Shown: positions 1 to 8,981, counted from the stretch's first letter. The stretch is 24,075 bases of DNA from JADZAA01 sp039810485 (GCA_039810485.1 JBDHXA010000045.1:1-24075); one strand, 5' to 3'. Translations and numbers: made by a program. Notes: a model not told the origin generated them from the sequence alone.

Positions 1-42
1 TGCCGGTTTCAATCAAAGCTCCGACAATTATTATCATCATAG
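1..42 (+). CDS. C-terminal 13 codons of an unidentified repeated gene (partial)
   Basis: Read in frame 1, bases 1-42 encode CRFQSKLRQLLSS followed by TAG. The same 13 residues and the same stop occur on the minus strand at the right end of the window (stop at 23878-23880), where 52 more upstream residues are visible. The reading frame is therefore conserved between the two repeat copies, which supports real coding. I do not recognise the family from this tail. The gene runs toward def, which begins 130 bases downstream. Confidence 0.4.
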   Translation, partial: CRFQSKLRQLLSS

Positions 43-76
43 ATCATATATTGCTGTCTTGCATGGACTTTTGAAT

Positions 77-105
77 AAAATAAAGAATTTTATTATCTTT
101 ATTTT
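77..105 (+). other. AT-rich stem-loop inside the left repeat
   Basis: AAAATAAAG (77-85) pairs perfectly with CTTTATTTT (97-105) around an 11-base loop. It lies 35 bases after the stop of the repeated gene and is kept base for base in the right copy (23815-23843). It could be a weak terminator for that gene or a structural feature of the element end. The stem is nearly all A-T, so its stability is doubtful. Confidence 0.4.
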
Positions 106-172
106 AACTTCCTTCAATAAAATAAACACCCTTTTAAGAGGGGGCTCATTTATAATAATAGAAGTTATTTTC

Positions 173-769
173 ATGTCTTTACTTCCTATTTATCTGTATA
201 ATAATCCCGTCCTAAAACAAAAAACTGATCCAATTGGCGATATTACTAACGATCTGCGAAGTTTTGTGGAAGATATGTATACAACGATGCACGCATCCGA
301 CGGAATTGGACTTGCAGCTAATCAAGTTGGTCGTTCGCTTTCGGTTACAGTTATTGATATAACAGATACCGACGAACATAATGCTCCGCCGAAGTTTGTT
401 ATGATCAACCCCAAAATACTCTATTACTCCGATAACGAAGTTGAAATGGAAGAAGGCTGCCTAAGTTTACCTCAATTCAGAGAGGTTGTATTCCGCCCAG
501 AATTAGTACAAGTTCAATATTTTGACATTGATATGAAAGAGCATGTTAAAGAGGCAGGAGGATTGCTGGCTCGCGTAATGCAACATGAAATAGATCACTT
601 AAACGGCATCTATTTTTTTGAGCGGCTATCGCCAATTCGCAAAACTCTTGCACAGAGGAAATTAAGAAAAATTGCATCAGGCGATGCTGCGGCTAATTAT
701 TTTACAGTTGACAGCGAAGGAAATTTAAAGCAGCCGACAGCTGTTTCAGAAAAAGATGAAAATAATTGA
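173..769 (+). CDS. def: Peptide deformylase
   Basis: This is a metal-dependent deformylase that removes the N-formyl group from nascent proteins in the cytoplasm. It is 198 residues long, usual for the bacterial family. All three signature motifs are present: GIGLAANQ (44-51), EGCLSLP (94-100) with metal ligand Cys96, and QHEIDH (137-142) with His138, His142 and catalytic Glu139. The open frame extends upstream to 59, but that extension is translated from the repeated element and does not match the family. The ATG at 173, followed at once by the typical N-terminal region (IYLYNNPVL), is the start chosen. No Shine-Dalgarno is seen. Only 23 bases separate the repeat edge from the ATG, so the promoter probably lies in the element or further upstream. 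The C-terminus carries a short acidic tail. Its partner enzyme fmt is in the same window but about 15 kb away. Confidence 0.95.
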   Translation: MSLLPIYLYNNPVLKQKTDPIGDITNDLRSFVEDMYTTMHASDGIGLAANQVGRSLSVTVIDITDTDEHNAPPKFVMINPKILYYSDNEVEMEEGCLSLPQFREVVFRPELVQVQYFDIDMKEHVKEAGGLLARVMQHEIDHLNGIYFFERLSPIRKTLAQRKLRKIASGDAAANYFTVDSEGNLKQPTAVSEKDENN

Positions 770-820
770 CTTGCATGATGCTGCGATTCATATTTCACAA
801 CGCTTATTGAACAATATTTT

Positions 821-1807
821 ATGTTAGCTTTAGTAACAGGCGCAACTGGATTTATAGGAAGTCATCTTGCGGATATTTTACTTGAAAAGGGATATGATGT
901 TCGGTGCTTAGTTCGTAAAACAAGCAGTTTGCAATGGCTTGAAGGAAAAAATGTAACGAGAGTAGAGGGTTCGCTCGACAAGCCGGAAACATTAATAGAA
1001 GCTGTTCGTGATGCAGATATTATTTTTCACGTTGCTGGTCTTACTTCAGCCAGAAATGCCGAAGAATTTATGCGCGGCAATCGCGACGCCACAAGAAACA
1101 TACTTCAAATAGCAGAACGTTACGCGCCTAATATTCAACGTTTTGCGCATGTAAGCTCGCAAGCAGTATGCGGGCCTGCTTCATCGCCGCAGAATCCAAC
1201 AACAGAAGAAATGCCATGCCTGCCTATCACTACTTATGGCAAAACTAAGCTTGCCGCTGAAGAAGTAGTTCATTCTTTTGCATCCAAATTGCCTATTACC
1301 ATTGTCAGACCTCCTGCAGTATATGGTCAGCGTGACACTGCTGTTCTTACTGTTTTTCAAACAGTTGCAAAAGGCATTGTACCTTTGATTGGTTTTGACA
1401 AAAAGTTAGTAAGCTTTGCCCACGGTTTGGATGTGGCGCGAGGAGTTATAGAATCTGCTGAGAGTAAAAATACTATCGGACAAACATATTTTGTTTCATC
1501 CGATGAATTTTACACTTGGGAGCAAATTAACGAAGTTATAATGCAGGCGCTCGGAAAATCCTTTGCTTTCAATATAAGGCTGCCACATTCATTAGTTTTT
1601 GCCATTGCCGGAGTTGTAGGCGCATTCGGTAAATTATCCTCAAAACCTCCGGTTTTAAATTATGAAAAAGGACGCGATATTACTCGAAGTTTCTGGATAT
1701 GCTCAACAGCAAAAGCTCATCGAGATTTTGGCTATCAGCAGAAAATATCATTAGAAGACGGAATAAGACAAACGATTGATTGGTATAAATTTAATAAGTG
1801 GCTTTAA
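821..1807 (+). CDS. NAD(P)-dependent epimerase/dehydratase (extended SDR)
   Basis: This 328-residue protein of the extended short-chain dehydrogenase/reductase superfamily is probably cytoplasmic. The N-terminal Rossmann motif GATGFIGSHL (7-16) binds NAD(P). The catalytic pair lies in YGKTK (Tyr139, Lys143), preceded by the HVSSQAV segment that supplies the active-site Ser. The RPPAVYGQRD segment is also typical of extended SDRs. The substrate cannot be read from the sequence. Candidates are a nucleotide sugar or a 3-beta-hydroxysteroid/dihydroflavonol-like substrate. It starts 51 bases after def and 47 bases before purH, so it probably belongs to the same transcription unit. No Shine-Dalgarno precedes the ATG. 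Confidence 0.85.
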   Translation: MLALVTGATGFIGSHLADILLEKGYDVRCLVRKTSSLQWLEGKNVTRVEGSLDKPETLIEAVRDADIIFHVAGLTSARNAEEFMRGNRDATRNILQIAERYAPNIQRFAHVSSQAVCGPASSPQNPTTEEMPCLPITTYGKTKLAAEEVVHSFASKLPITIVRPPAVYGQRDTAVLTVFQTVAKGIVPLIGFDKKLVSFAHGLDVARGVIESAESKNTIGQTYFVSSDEFYTWEQINEVIMQALGKSFAFNIRLPHSLVFAIAGVVGAFGKLSSKPPVLNYEKGRDITRSFWICSTAKAHRDFGYQQKISLEDGIRQTIDWYKFNKWL

Positions 1808-1854
1808 AATTTTTCGAATAATTATTTATTTCTTTCTTGAAAAAACATTCTGCA

Positions 1855-3408
1855 ATGATAACTCCCGATACATATCCTATTAAAACAGCGCTTATCAGCG
1901 TATCAGACAAAACCGGCATTATAGAATTTGCAACAGAACTTCACAGACGTAACATCAATATTATTTCAACTGGAGGCACTGCAACTATGCTTTTAAATGC
2001 AGGAATACCAGTTAAATACGTTAGCGACTTAACTGATTTTCCTGAAATAATGGACGGACGAGTCAAAACATTGCATCCTATAATACATGGTGGTTTGCTT
2101 GGGGCTCTTGATAATGAAACGCATATCGAAGAAATGGAAACTCATCATATATCTTCGATAGATCTTGCTGTAATAAATCTATATCCATTTGAAAAAACGG
2201 TTAATTATTCAAATTCGACAGATGAAGAAATTATTGAAAATATTGATATAGGCGGACCTGCAATGGTTCGAGCTGCCGCCAAAAATTATCGTTGGACTAC
2301 AATTGTTGTGCAAGCAGAAAGGTACGCCGAAATCTTGACACAATTAGATAATTCTAATGGTTGCATAACCGAAAAGTTACGTAGAACTCTTGCCGGCGAC
2401 GCTTTTGCTCACACTTCATATTATGATGCGTTGGTAGCAAGGTATTTTTCTAGGAACACTCAGAGTTTTCCTGATGTTTTGACAATGCCTTTTCGTAAAG
2501 AACAAGAATTGCGTTACGGTGAAAATCCTCATCAAAAAGCAGCTCTTTATGGAAAATTCAAAGAATATTTTAGGCAAATACATGGCAAAGAACTTTCATA
2601 CAATAATATCTTGGATATTGACGCGGCTGCTGCATGCGCTCTTGAATTTATGGATAATTGCGCTGTTGTAATTGTAAAACATACCAATCCGTGCGGGGTT
2701 GCTATTGGTCAAACGCTTTCCGTAGCTTTTACAAAGGCAATACAAACCGATAAAGTTTCGCCTTTTGGAGGAATACTTGCTTTTACAAGAGAAGTTGATC
2801 TGGATTTTGCAAAAGAAATTCACACAATGTTTACTGAAGTATTGATAGCACCTTCATTTACCGAAGGAGCAATTGAACTTTTACGCAAAAAGAAAGATCG
2901 CCGTTTGATAATCGCTGATTATAACGATTTAAAAAATCAAAAGACGACCGTTTTTAGAAGTGTGGCAGGAGGTATGCTTATCCAAACTGATGACAATATT
3001 CTTTTATCCGAAAATGAACTTCGCATAGTAACTAAACGCAAACCATCTGATGAAGAATTTTCGGCAATGATGTTCGCGTGGAAAATTGCAAAACACGTAA
3101 AATCGAATGCAATAGTTTATGCGAAACATGATAGGACTTTAGCTATTGGCGCCGGACAAATGTCGCGTGTGGATTCTGCTCGAATTGCCCGCAGCAAAGC
3201 TTCTGATGCTGAATTGAACTTGAATGGCTGTGCTGTTGCCTCAGATGCGTTTTTTCCATTTGCAGATGGTTTGCTTCAAACAATAGAAGCTGGCGCTACA
3301 TGCGTTGTTCAACCCGGCGGATCTGTTCGTGACGACGAAGTAATTGCTGCCGCAGACGAACATAATATCGCAATGATTTTTACCGGAACGAGGCATTTTA
3401 GACACTAA
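1855..3408 (+). CDS. purH: Bifunctional AICAR formyltransferase/IMP cyclohydrolase
   Basis: This enzyme catalyses the last two steps of de novo IMP synthesis: formylation of AICAR with 10-formyl-THF, then ring closure. The protein has 517 residues from the ATG at 1855, close to the usual length. The N-terminal MGS-like cyclohydrolase domain shows IISTGGTA and DGRVKTLHP. The C-terminal transformylase domain shows RYGENPHQ and the KHTNPCGVA motif. The reading frame can be opened at a TTG at 1837, but the ATG at 1855 is preferred because it lies just before the conserved ALISVSDKTGI segment and needs no rare start codon. There is no Shine-Dalgarno. It is flanked by the SDR gene and a fumarylacetoacetase-family gene on the same strand, with short gaps. 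Confidence 0.95.
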   Translation: MITPDTYPIKTALISVSDKTGIIEFATELHRRNINIISTGGTATMLLNAGIPVKYVSDLTDFPEIMDGRVKTLHPIIHGGLLGALDNETHIEEMETHHISSIDLAVINLYPFEKTVNYSNSTDEEIIENIDIGGPAMVRAAAKNYRWTTIVVQAERYAEILTQLDNSNGCITEKLRRTLAGDAFAHTSYYDALVARYFSRNTQSFPDVLTMPFRKEQELRYGENPHQKAALYGKFKEYFRQIHGKELSYNNILDIDAAAACALEFMDNCAVVIVKHTNPCGVAIGQTLSVAFTKAIQTDKVSPFGGILAFTREVDLDFAKEIHTMFTEVLIAPSFTEGAIELLRKKKDRRLIIADYNDLKNQKTTVFRSVAGGMLIQTDDNILLSENELRIVTKRKPSDEEFSAMMFAWKIAKHVKSNAIVYAKHDRTLAIGAGQMSRVDSARIARSKASDAELNLNGCAVASDAFFPFADGLLQTIEAGATCVVQPGGSVRDDEVIAAADEHNIAMIFTGTRHFRH

Positions 3409-3451
3409 AAAATATACTTTATTTCAGCAATAAACATTCATTAATATCTCA

Positions 3452-4450
3452 ATGAAACTAGTAACATTTTATCCTATATCTTCTACCGAGCGTCTTGGCG
3501 TTATGCTTGGTGAAGAAGTTCTCGATCTTGAATATTCTGCCCGTTATTTATCTGCAAAAATTGGGTGCGATCTTCCGACGCTTCCTCATACGATGCTGGC
3601 TTTCCTTGAACTTGGCGAAATTGCAATGAATGACGCCAAAAAAATAGTAAAATATTATAATGAAAATAAAAATGTATTTCCAGCCGGCTCTGTATATTCA
3701 TTAGAAGCAATAATGTTTGGAGCTCCCGTTCCGCGGCCAACATCAATGCGCGACGGATACGCATTCCGGCAGCATGTAGAAGCCGCAAGACGCAATCGCG
3801 GCGTAGAAATGATTCCTGAATTCGATGAAATACCAATATTTTATTTTACTAATCATCAAGCAGTTTATGGACCTGGCAATATTCCTGTATTGCCATTGCA
3901 CGAAGCAAAATTAGATTTTGAATTGGAGTGTGCAGTAGTAATTGGTAAAAAAGGCAGAAATATACGAGCCGATGAAGCTGACAGTTATATTGCCGGACTA
4001 ATGGTAATGAACGATTGGAGCGCTCGCGAACTACAAATGAAAGAAATGAAGCTAAATCTTGGCCCTGCCAAAGGAAAAGATTTTGCTACTTCCATCGGAC
4101 CTTGGCTTGTAACTATGGACGAACTTGCACCGCGTATTTCTCATTCGCTCAACGGCAATATCTACGATTTAACGATGACTTGCAGATTGAATGGCAGAGA
4201 AGTATCGCGAGGAAATGTCAAAGACATGACGTGGACTTTTGCTCAAATTATAGAACGTGCGAGCTATGGCGCAACGTTATATCCGGGCGATGTAATCGGA
4301 TCAGGAACATGTGGAACTGGCTGTTTCCTTGAACTAAACGGCAGCAAGGTGTTCGATCCCCCTCTTTGGATAAAATCCGGCGATACTGTAGAGTGTGAAA
4401 TCGAAATGCTTGGAAATTTGTCTAATACCATTGTAAGAGAAATAGTTTAG
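3452..4450 (+). CDS. Fumarylacetoacetate hydrolase (FAH) family protein
   Basis: This is a 332-residue member of the FAH superfamily, metal-dependent hydrolases, decarboxylases or isomerases acting on acylpyruvates and related diketo acids. Family hallmarks are the acidic metal-ligand segment LDFELECAVVIG (around 153-164), MNDWSAREL (around 185-193) and GPAKGKDFATSIGPWLVT (around 202-219). The length and the N-terminal domain before the FAH core resemble the long form found in tyrosine or aromatic degradation operons. However, no other gene of such a pathway is nearby, so the substrate is unassigned. It starts 43 bases after purH and ends 13 bases before the MscS gene, suggesting co-transcription. 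The stop is TAG. Confidence 0.85.
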   Translation: MKLVTFYPISSTERLGVMLGEEVLDLEYSARYLSAKIGCDLPTLPHTMLAFLELGEIAMNDAKKIVKYYNENKNVFPAGSVYSLEAIMFGAPVPRPTSMRDGYAFRQHVEAARRNRGVEMIPEFDEIPIFYFTNHQAVYGPGNIPVLPLHEAKLDFELECAVVIGKKGRNIRADEADSYIAGLMVMNDWSARELQMKEMKLNLGPAKGKDFATSIGPWLVTMDELAPRISHSLNGNIYDLTMTCRLNGREVSRGNVKDMTWTFAQIIERASYGATLYPGDVIGSGTCGTGCFLELNGSKVFDPPLWIKSGDTVECEIEMLGNLSNTIVREIV

Positions 4451-4463
4451 CAAGATTATTAAT

Positions 4464-5351
4464 ATGCTCATATTTCTGCAAGAATTATTTTCTTCATTGT
4501 TGGGCATCATACATGCCGCGTGGGGATATGTGCTTTTCTCTTTTGGAGGAAAGAATTTTCATGTCGAAACGGTTGTATTGATATTGGTGGCTTTGTGGGC
4601 GTTATTCTACACGTCTCGCAAATTTGCAAAAATTATATCAAGCGGTATTTTGACTCGATGCGAGGTTGAGCCGGGAACACGGTATTCTCTCGCATCACTA
4701 TTTCGCTATATCTATTTGGCTATAGGTCTGCTGATTGTAATGCAGACCATGGGGCTTAATCTTTCATCTATCTCTACAATCTTAGGGTTTCTAAGCGTAG
4801 GCATCGGTTTTGGATTGCAAAATCTTACTAATAATCTTGTCAGTGGCATTATTATTATGATAGAGAGACCTATAAAAATTGGCGACCGAGTTGAAGTGGG
4901 AAATTTAACGGGAAATGTTAAGAAAATTGCGTTGCGTTCTACAACTATTGTTACCAATGATAATATTGCAATTATAGTTCCAAATTCCGAATTAATTATC
5001 AATAAAGTTATTAATTGGAGTCATGTAGGACAAGCAGTATGGTTTAATGTTCCTATTGCAGTTTCCCATGAAAACGATCCACAGCAAATAGTTGATATTT
5101 TACTTCGTATTGCTCAAGAACATCAAGGAGTTTGCAAAGAACCTATTCCATCTGTCTCTTTTAATAAGTTCAGCGATAATACATTGGAATTTACTCTCAA
5201 TATTGCCACAGAAACCTACCTTAATCGTCCGAGCGCACTTAAAAGTCAGCTTAATTTTGCCATCTACGAAGCATTGCGTCAAAACAATGTAAAAATACCA
5301 ATAAAAAAACACGAAATATATTTAAAAACACTTGGCGATGAAAAAATATAA
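4464..5351 (+). CDS. Mechanosensitive ion channel, MscS family
   Basis: This 295-residue inner-membrane channel probably opens under osmotic down-shock. Hydrophobic segments near 34-50, 72-95 and 98-120 match the three-helix MscS core. The pore helix and beta-domain junction are clear: SIGFGL-type motif SVGIGFGLQNLTNNLVSG followed by ERPIKIGDRVEVG (about 113-150). The cytoplasmic alpha/beta domain continues to the C-terminus and ends with a basic PIKKHEIYLK segment. The N-terminus is short, so this is the small MscS type and not MscK/MscM. The ATG is 13 bases after the FAH-family stop, with no Shine-Dalgarno. Confidence 0.88.
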   Translation: MLIFLQELFSSLLGIIHAAWGYVLFSFGGKNFHVETVVLILVALWALFYTSRKFAKIISSGILTRCEVEPGTRYSLASLFRYIYLAIGLLIVMQTMGLNLSSISTILGFLSVGIGFGLQNLTNNLVSGIIIMIERPIKIGDRVEVGNLTGNVKKIALRSTTIVTNDNIAIIVPNSELIINKVINWSHVGQAVWFNVPIAVSHENDPQQIVDILLRIAQEHQGVCKEPIPSVSFNKFSDNTLEFTLNIATETYLNRPSALKSQLNFAIYEALRQNNVKIPIKKHEIYLKTLGDEKI

Positions 5352-5416
5352 TTATCGTCATATTTTCTTTGTTATTCCAAAATATATTGTAAATAATATC
5401 ACATAAAATTAAATAT

Positions 5417-7300
5417 ATGACGCTTTTTTCTGCCAGTAATCTCACTAAAATTATTAATGATATACCCCTATTTGAAAATATATCGTTTGGAATGGAAGAA
5501 GGCGAGCATATAGGATTAATAGGGCGAAACGGCGTCGGTAAAACTTCGCTTCTTCGCATAATAGCAAACAGAGATGAGCCGGATAATGGAATAATTGCAT
5601 TTAACAAAGAGATACGCTTTGAATATCTTGAGCAGCTTCCAAATTTTGAGCACCATTATTCAGCTCTCGAAGTAGTCATGTCAGGCAAGCCAAAAATTGC
5701 AGCGATGCTTATGCGTCATGCAAAACTATGCAAGGCGAAACTGTTAGCTGACAACGAAGAAGAAGATTTGCATCGCCTTTCACATGATATTGATGAAGTA
5801 AAAGGTTGGACCCTTGATACTGAAGCGAAAACGATGCTTACACGGCTTGGCATAGATTCATTTGACGCCGATGTCATGCATTTATCAGGCGGACAACGCA
5901 AGCGAGTTGCATTGGCGCGAGCATTAATTTCTGAACCGGATTTGCTTATTTTTGACGAGCCGACAAATCATCTTGATACCGCTTCGGTGCAATGGTTGCA
6001 AGATTTTATTCAGCAATCACAAAAAGGATTGCTGCTTGTAACTCATGACCGATATTTCTTAGATGCTGTTTCAACGAAAATTATTGAGTTAGACCGCGCT
6101 AAACTTTTTGTTTATCTCGGAAATTTCGAAAAGTATTTAGAGCGCAAAGAATCTATGATTTCAGCCGAGCAAGCAAATGCAGAGCATCTTAGAAACAAAT
6201 TGCGTCATGAACTTGCATGGCTGCAGCGTGGCGTAAAAGCTCGCAGAACAAAGCAGCAAAGCAGAATTGACTGGATAGCTCGCATGAAGGCAGAGCCGCC
6301 TCCGCTCGAAGAAAGAAAAATTGACATTGAATTTGGCAGATCATTTTTAGGCGGCAGAATTATTGATTGCTTCAATATTTCAAAAAAAATAGGAGATATT
6401 TACTTATTTTCAGATTTTACCTATTCTGCTGCGCCAGGCGACAAAATGGGAATAATTGGGCCTAATGGTGCTGGAAAGTCAACTTTTCTCAATGTAATAG
6501 CAGGATTGATGGTACCTGATACCGGCAGTGTAAAAATAGGAGAAACAGTAAAAATAGGTTATTTCAAGCAAGAGAACACTGAATGGACGCCTAATCAAAC
6601 AGTACTTGGAGCAGTGCGAGAAATTGCTGAATTTATTGATGTCGGCGTGGGTCGCGAACGATATATTTCTGCGCGTGAATTACTTGAGCGATTTCTATTT
6701 CCACATAAGCAGCATGGAGCATTTATCGAAACTCTTTCTGGCGGCGAGCGCAGACGTTTGGCTTTGGTTAGAATTCTTATCGGCAATCCTAATGTGCTGC
6801 TGCTTGACGAACCTACGAATGATTTTGACATACCAACTCTAACAGCCCTTGAAGAATTTCTTGATTATTTTAAAGGCGTGTTAATAATAGTTTCGCATGA
6901 CAGATCGTTCCTTGATAAAACCGTTGATTTTATTTATGCTTTCGAGAATGGCGTCATTAAGCAATATCCCGGAAATTATACTGCATACTTGGAAAAAATC
7001 GAACAAAAATCATCAGAAACAATTTCTACGTCAGTAAAATCCAATTACAGCAAAAATTCACACCCAAATATTGAAAAAATAAAACAAGGTCTTACATACA
7101 AGGAAAAGAAAGAATTATCAACGCTTGAATCAACCATAGAAAAATTAGAAGCCAAACGCAACGATTTCAATAATAAACTTGGAAATCCAGAATTATCATC
7201 CGATTATAAACAACTTACAGAATTGGGAGAAAAATTAAACGCTGTCGAGTTAGAACTTGACAGCGCTATGGAACGTTGGATGGAACTATCTGAAAAATAG
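5417..7300 (+). CDS. uup: ABC-F ATPase, Uup-like
   Basis: This 627-residue soluble protein has two ABC ATPase domains and no membrane segments, the ABC-F arrangement. The first domain has Walker A GRNGVGKTS (36-44), signature LSGGQRKR (about 157) and Walker B with DEPTNHLD (about 179-186). The second has Walker A GPNGAGKST (about 348), LSGGERRR (about 441) and DEPTNDFD (about 464-471). The linker between the domains is charged, as in translation-associated ABC-F proteins. After about residue 558 a charged coiled-coil tail (LESTIEKLEAKRNDFNNKL) matches the C-terminal domain of Uup. Family members act at the ribosome, and Uup was also linked to transposon excision and DNA branch processing. It starts 65 bases after mscS and ends at a convergent terminator. 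Confidence 0.88.
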   Translation: MTLFSASNLTKIINDIPLFENISFGMEEGEHIGLIGRNGVGKTSLLRIIANRDEPDNGIIAFNKEIRFEYLEQLPNFEHHYSALEVVMSGKPKIAAMLMRHAKLCKAKLLADNEEEDLHRLSHDIDEVKGWTLDTEAKTMLTRLGIDSFDADVMHLSGGQRKRVALARALISEPDLLIFDEPTNHLDTASVQWLQDFIQQSQKGLLLVTHDRYFLDAVSTKIIELDRAKLFVYLGNFEKYLERKESMISAEQANAEHLRNKLRHELAWLQRGVKARRTKQQSRIDWIARMKAEPPPLEERKIDIEFGRSFLGGRIIDCFNISKKIGDIYLFSDFTYSAAPGDKMGIIGPNGAGKSTFLNVIAGLMVPDTGSVKIGETVKIGYFKQENTEWTPNQTVLGAVREIAEFIDVGVGRERYISARELLERFLFPHKQHGAFIETLSGGERRRLALVRILIGNPNVLLLDEPTNDFDIPTLTALEEFLDYFKGVLIIVSHDRSFLDKTVDFIYAFENGVIKQYPGNYTAYLEKIEQKSSETISTSVKSNYSKNSHPNIEKIKQGLTYKEKKELSTLESTIEKLEAKRNDFNNKLGNPELSSDYKQLTELGEKLNAVELELDSAMERWMELSEK

Positions 7301-7304
7301 TGGG

Positions 7305-7343
7305 TTTAAGCAGTTAGAATTATTTGTCTGTCTAATGCTTAAA
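7305..7343. terminator. Bidirectional terminator hairpin between convergent genes
   Basis: TTTAAGCA (7305-7312) pairs with TGCTTAAA (7336-7343). After one unpaired G, TTAGA (7314-7318) pairs with TCTAA (7331-7335). The loop is 12 bases. The hairpin sits exactly between the stop of the ABC-F gene and the stop of the minus-strand barrel gene, where a shared terminator is expected. No long U-tract follows, so it may act as a transcript-end stabiliser. Confidence 0.6.
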
Positions 7344-7344
7344 T

Positions 7345-8013
7345 TTACCAGCCATATCCTACATCAAACCGCAAAGCGGGAATAGTCCCTTCATAATTTT
7401 TAGTAAATATGCTGTTCGATTTATCGTCTCCAAAGAGCATATAATAATCGGCTCCAAGTCCGAGTCCTATTGCAAATTCATCACCAGGAAACCATTGCCA
7501 TCCTATAAGCAATCCTGCTGAGGCAGTTTTTGCATACACATCAATATTTGAGTAAGTGTTTGTTGAATAATCATACTTTGATGATGTTGAAGAAATAGAA
7601 TTGTAAGAATAATTAGGAGCTATGTAAAAACCGCGAGATGCTTTAGCTGATGGATGAAGACGTATTTCTGCATTAACCCCAAAGCCGTTAATATCTTTGA
7701 GCGTAGGAATTTGCACTCCAACGCCAACCACGCCATAAGTCGCAATTCGTTGATAATATGTTAGATTATAGTACAAAAAAAGTTTGAGAGGATTAACTGT
7801 TATAAAATGATTAATAGGAGTAATGTCTTCTGTTTTTGAAATTGTTGTAGAGTGAGTAGTAGTAGTAACTCCTTGAGAGTCAGTAGTTGTTTTAGTTTCT
7901 TCTGTTTTGATTTGTGCAGAAACTTGAGCTGCAAACAATGCAGCAATAATAATTAAAGTAATTCCAGCACATCGTTTAACTTGGCAAAAAGTTCTTTTAA
8001 CAATATGTTTCAT
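7345..8013 (-). CDS. Outer-membrane beta-barrel protein, unassigned
   Basis: This 222-residue secreted protein has a basic N-terminus, a hydrophobic segment (LIIIAALFAAQVSAQ) that looks like a signal peptide ending near residue 34, then a Thr/Ser/Glu-rich stretch (about 35-62). The rest alternates polar and hydrophobic/aromatic residues in short strands and finishes with an aromatic residue (FDVGYGW), as in small 8- to 10-strand outer-membrane barrels. I cannot assign a named family. It is the last gene of the minus-strand cluster, 43 bases after the choice-of-anchor-V/T9SS gene, and may serve as its surface partner or simply be an envelope protein. The C-terminus overlaps nothing and the gene ends next to the shared terminator. 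Confidence 0.65.
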   Translation of the reverse strand: MKHIVKRTFCQVKRCAGITLIIIAALFAAQVSAQIKTEETKTTTDSQGVTTTTHSTTISKTEDITPINHFITVNPLKLFLYYNLTYYQRIATYGVVGVGVQIPTLKDINGFGVNAEIRLHPSAKASRGFYIAPNYSYNSISSTSSKYDYSTNTYSNIDVYAKTASAGLLIGWQWFPGDEFAIGLGLGADYYMLFGDDKSNSIFTKNYEGTIPALRFDVGYGW

Positions 8014-8056
8014 AAAAACTCAAAGAAAAATTGATAATATGGTAATAATGGTAGAG

Positions 8057-8896
8057 TTATTTCAAAAATATTGGAATGTATATTCTTTTCTCATCTAAAA
8101 CTAAATAAGCAAGATATTGACCTGTTTGCGCTATGTTTCCTTGAACATCGCGGCCGTCCCATGTAAAAGAGTGATTACCGGCATCATAATATTGTTTAGG
8201 TTGGTAAAATACTTTTCTGCCGATAAAATCAATAATAGATATTTCGCATAATTCTCGTTTTTCAAGAAAAAAATTCAGAGATGTTCTATCGCTGAACGGA
8301 TTAGGAGCTACGCTTATATTGAGCGAAGATATAAATTCTGCTACGCTTGTTGCGCCTACTGTAAATGCTATTGGAGTTATAAGATTCCACTGATCGTCTT
8401 CATCGGGCAAATCGTCTCCGTTAACTGCATTGGCTGCAATATGCAAGTAATACGTTCCTGCTTCTTTTGGGGCAATCCAAATAAATTCGAACATTACAGT
8501 ATCGTTGATACCCTTTTTAGGAAATTTTTGGACTAATTCTTGACTAAGCAACCTTAAATCAGATTCATTGGAATCTGGAGCCAAAGCGCCTTGCCCGGAA
8601 AAACCTGTGAAAGGATCGTCAGTTGTTCTTACGGCAATATCAATTCCAAAAAGATTGTTTTTATTATGCGCTACAACAGCTCGCAAAGATAAAGTATCTC
8701 CAGGCTCTATGTTGAATGTGCCTGTTAAAGAAGTTACTTTTATTGATGTGGCTGGATTCGGAACTCCTCCGCCATGGCATGTGCATCCATACGTAGAACC
8801 GGCTATGCCTGTGCTATATGCATGCGATACATGTTGAGATGTGAATAAAATTATAATGTATAATATGCAGAAATGAATTTTCTTAGAGATTTTCAT
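8057..8896 (-). CDS. T9SS-secreted protein with choice-of-anchor-V-like domain and CxCH motif
   Basis: This 279-residue exported protein starts with a signal peptide (residues 1 to about 26, ending SHA). Mature residues 38-41 read C-T-C-H, one residue short of the classical CxxCH heme site, followed by Gly-rich GGG. Residues about 50-180 form a beta-sandwich domain resembling choice-of-anchor V/Reeler-like proteins (GDTLSLRAVVAHN, later DDQWNLITPIAF). From about 190 a type A T9SS sorting domain follows (SVAPNPFSDRTSLNFFL, then FIGRKV, ending RIYIPIFLK). It should be secreted and anchored at the cell surface by the Por system. It shares its N-terminal architecture with the larger neighbour upstream, so the two are probably paralogous and co-expressed. 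A ligand or enzymatic role is not visible. Confidence 0.75.
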   Translation of the reverse strand: MKISKKIHFCILYIIILFTSQHVSHAYSTGIAGSTYGCTCHGGGVPNPATSIKVTSLTGTFNIEPGDTLSLRAVVAHNKNNLFGIDIAVRTTDDPFTGFSGQGALAPDSNESDLRLLSQELVQKFPKKGINDTVMFEFIWIAPKEAGTYYLHIAANAVNGDDLPDEDDQWNLITPIAFTVGATSVAEFISSLNISVAPNPFSDRTSLNFFLEKRELCEISIIDFIGRKVFYQPKQYYDAGNHSFTWDGRDVQGNIAQTGQYLAYLVLDEKRIYIPIFLK

Positions 8897-8981
8897 ACGC
8901 TAATATATATTAGATAAAAATGTAAAATAAAATAATGATTAAAACAAAGTTTTATAATAAATGTGCTAATGTTTTAATTTG

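Larger units (their letters stand above)
1..149 (+). repeat. Left copy of a 149-bp inverted repeat, likely the end of a mobile or multicopy element
   Basis: This segment matches the reverse complement of 23771-23919 at 146 of 149 positions, with mismatches at 54, 58 and 73. Similarity stops sharply after base 149. It may continue left of the window, because the right copy is followed by more sequence of the same gene. Contents in order: the last codons and TAG of an open reading frame (1-42), an AT-rich stem-loop with 9-bp arms (77-85 and 97-105), a direct-repeat pair related to AATAAAATAAA (near 74 and 116), and an imperfect 14-bp palindrome CCCTTTTAAGAGGG (129-142) just inside the edge. A sharp edge beside a broken gene at the other copy suggests an insertion element end, but no transposase motif can be recognised. 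Confidence 0.85.

Noticed and set aside
1..149. IS200/IS605-type end with a TnpB gene and its guide RNA, suggested by hairpins after a repeated gene.
   Set aside because: The visible protein tail shows no TnpB zinc-finger or RuvC-type motif and the stem is weak. The element type is left open.
756..827. A 23-residue frame starting inside the end of def and overlapping the SDR start.
   Set aside because: No family, no start signal, and it overlaps two real genes; likely chance.
5092..5607. Several overlapping frames opposite or out of phase with mscS and uup.
   Set aside because: They are shadows of strongly recognised genes, without homology of their own.
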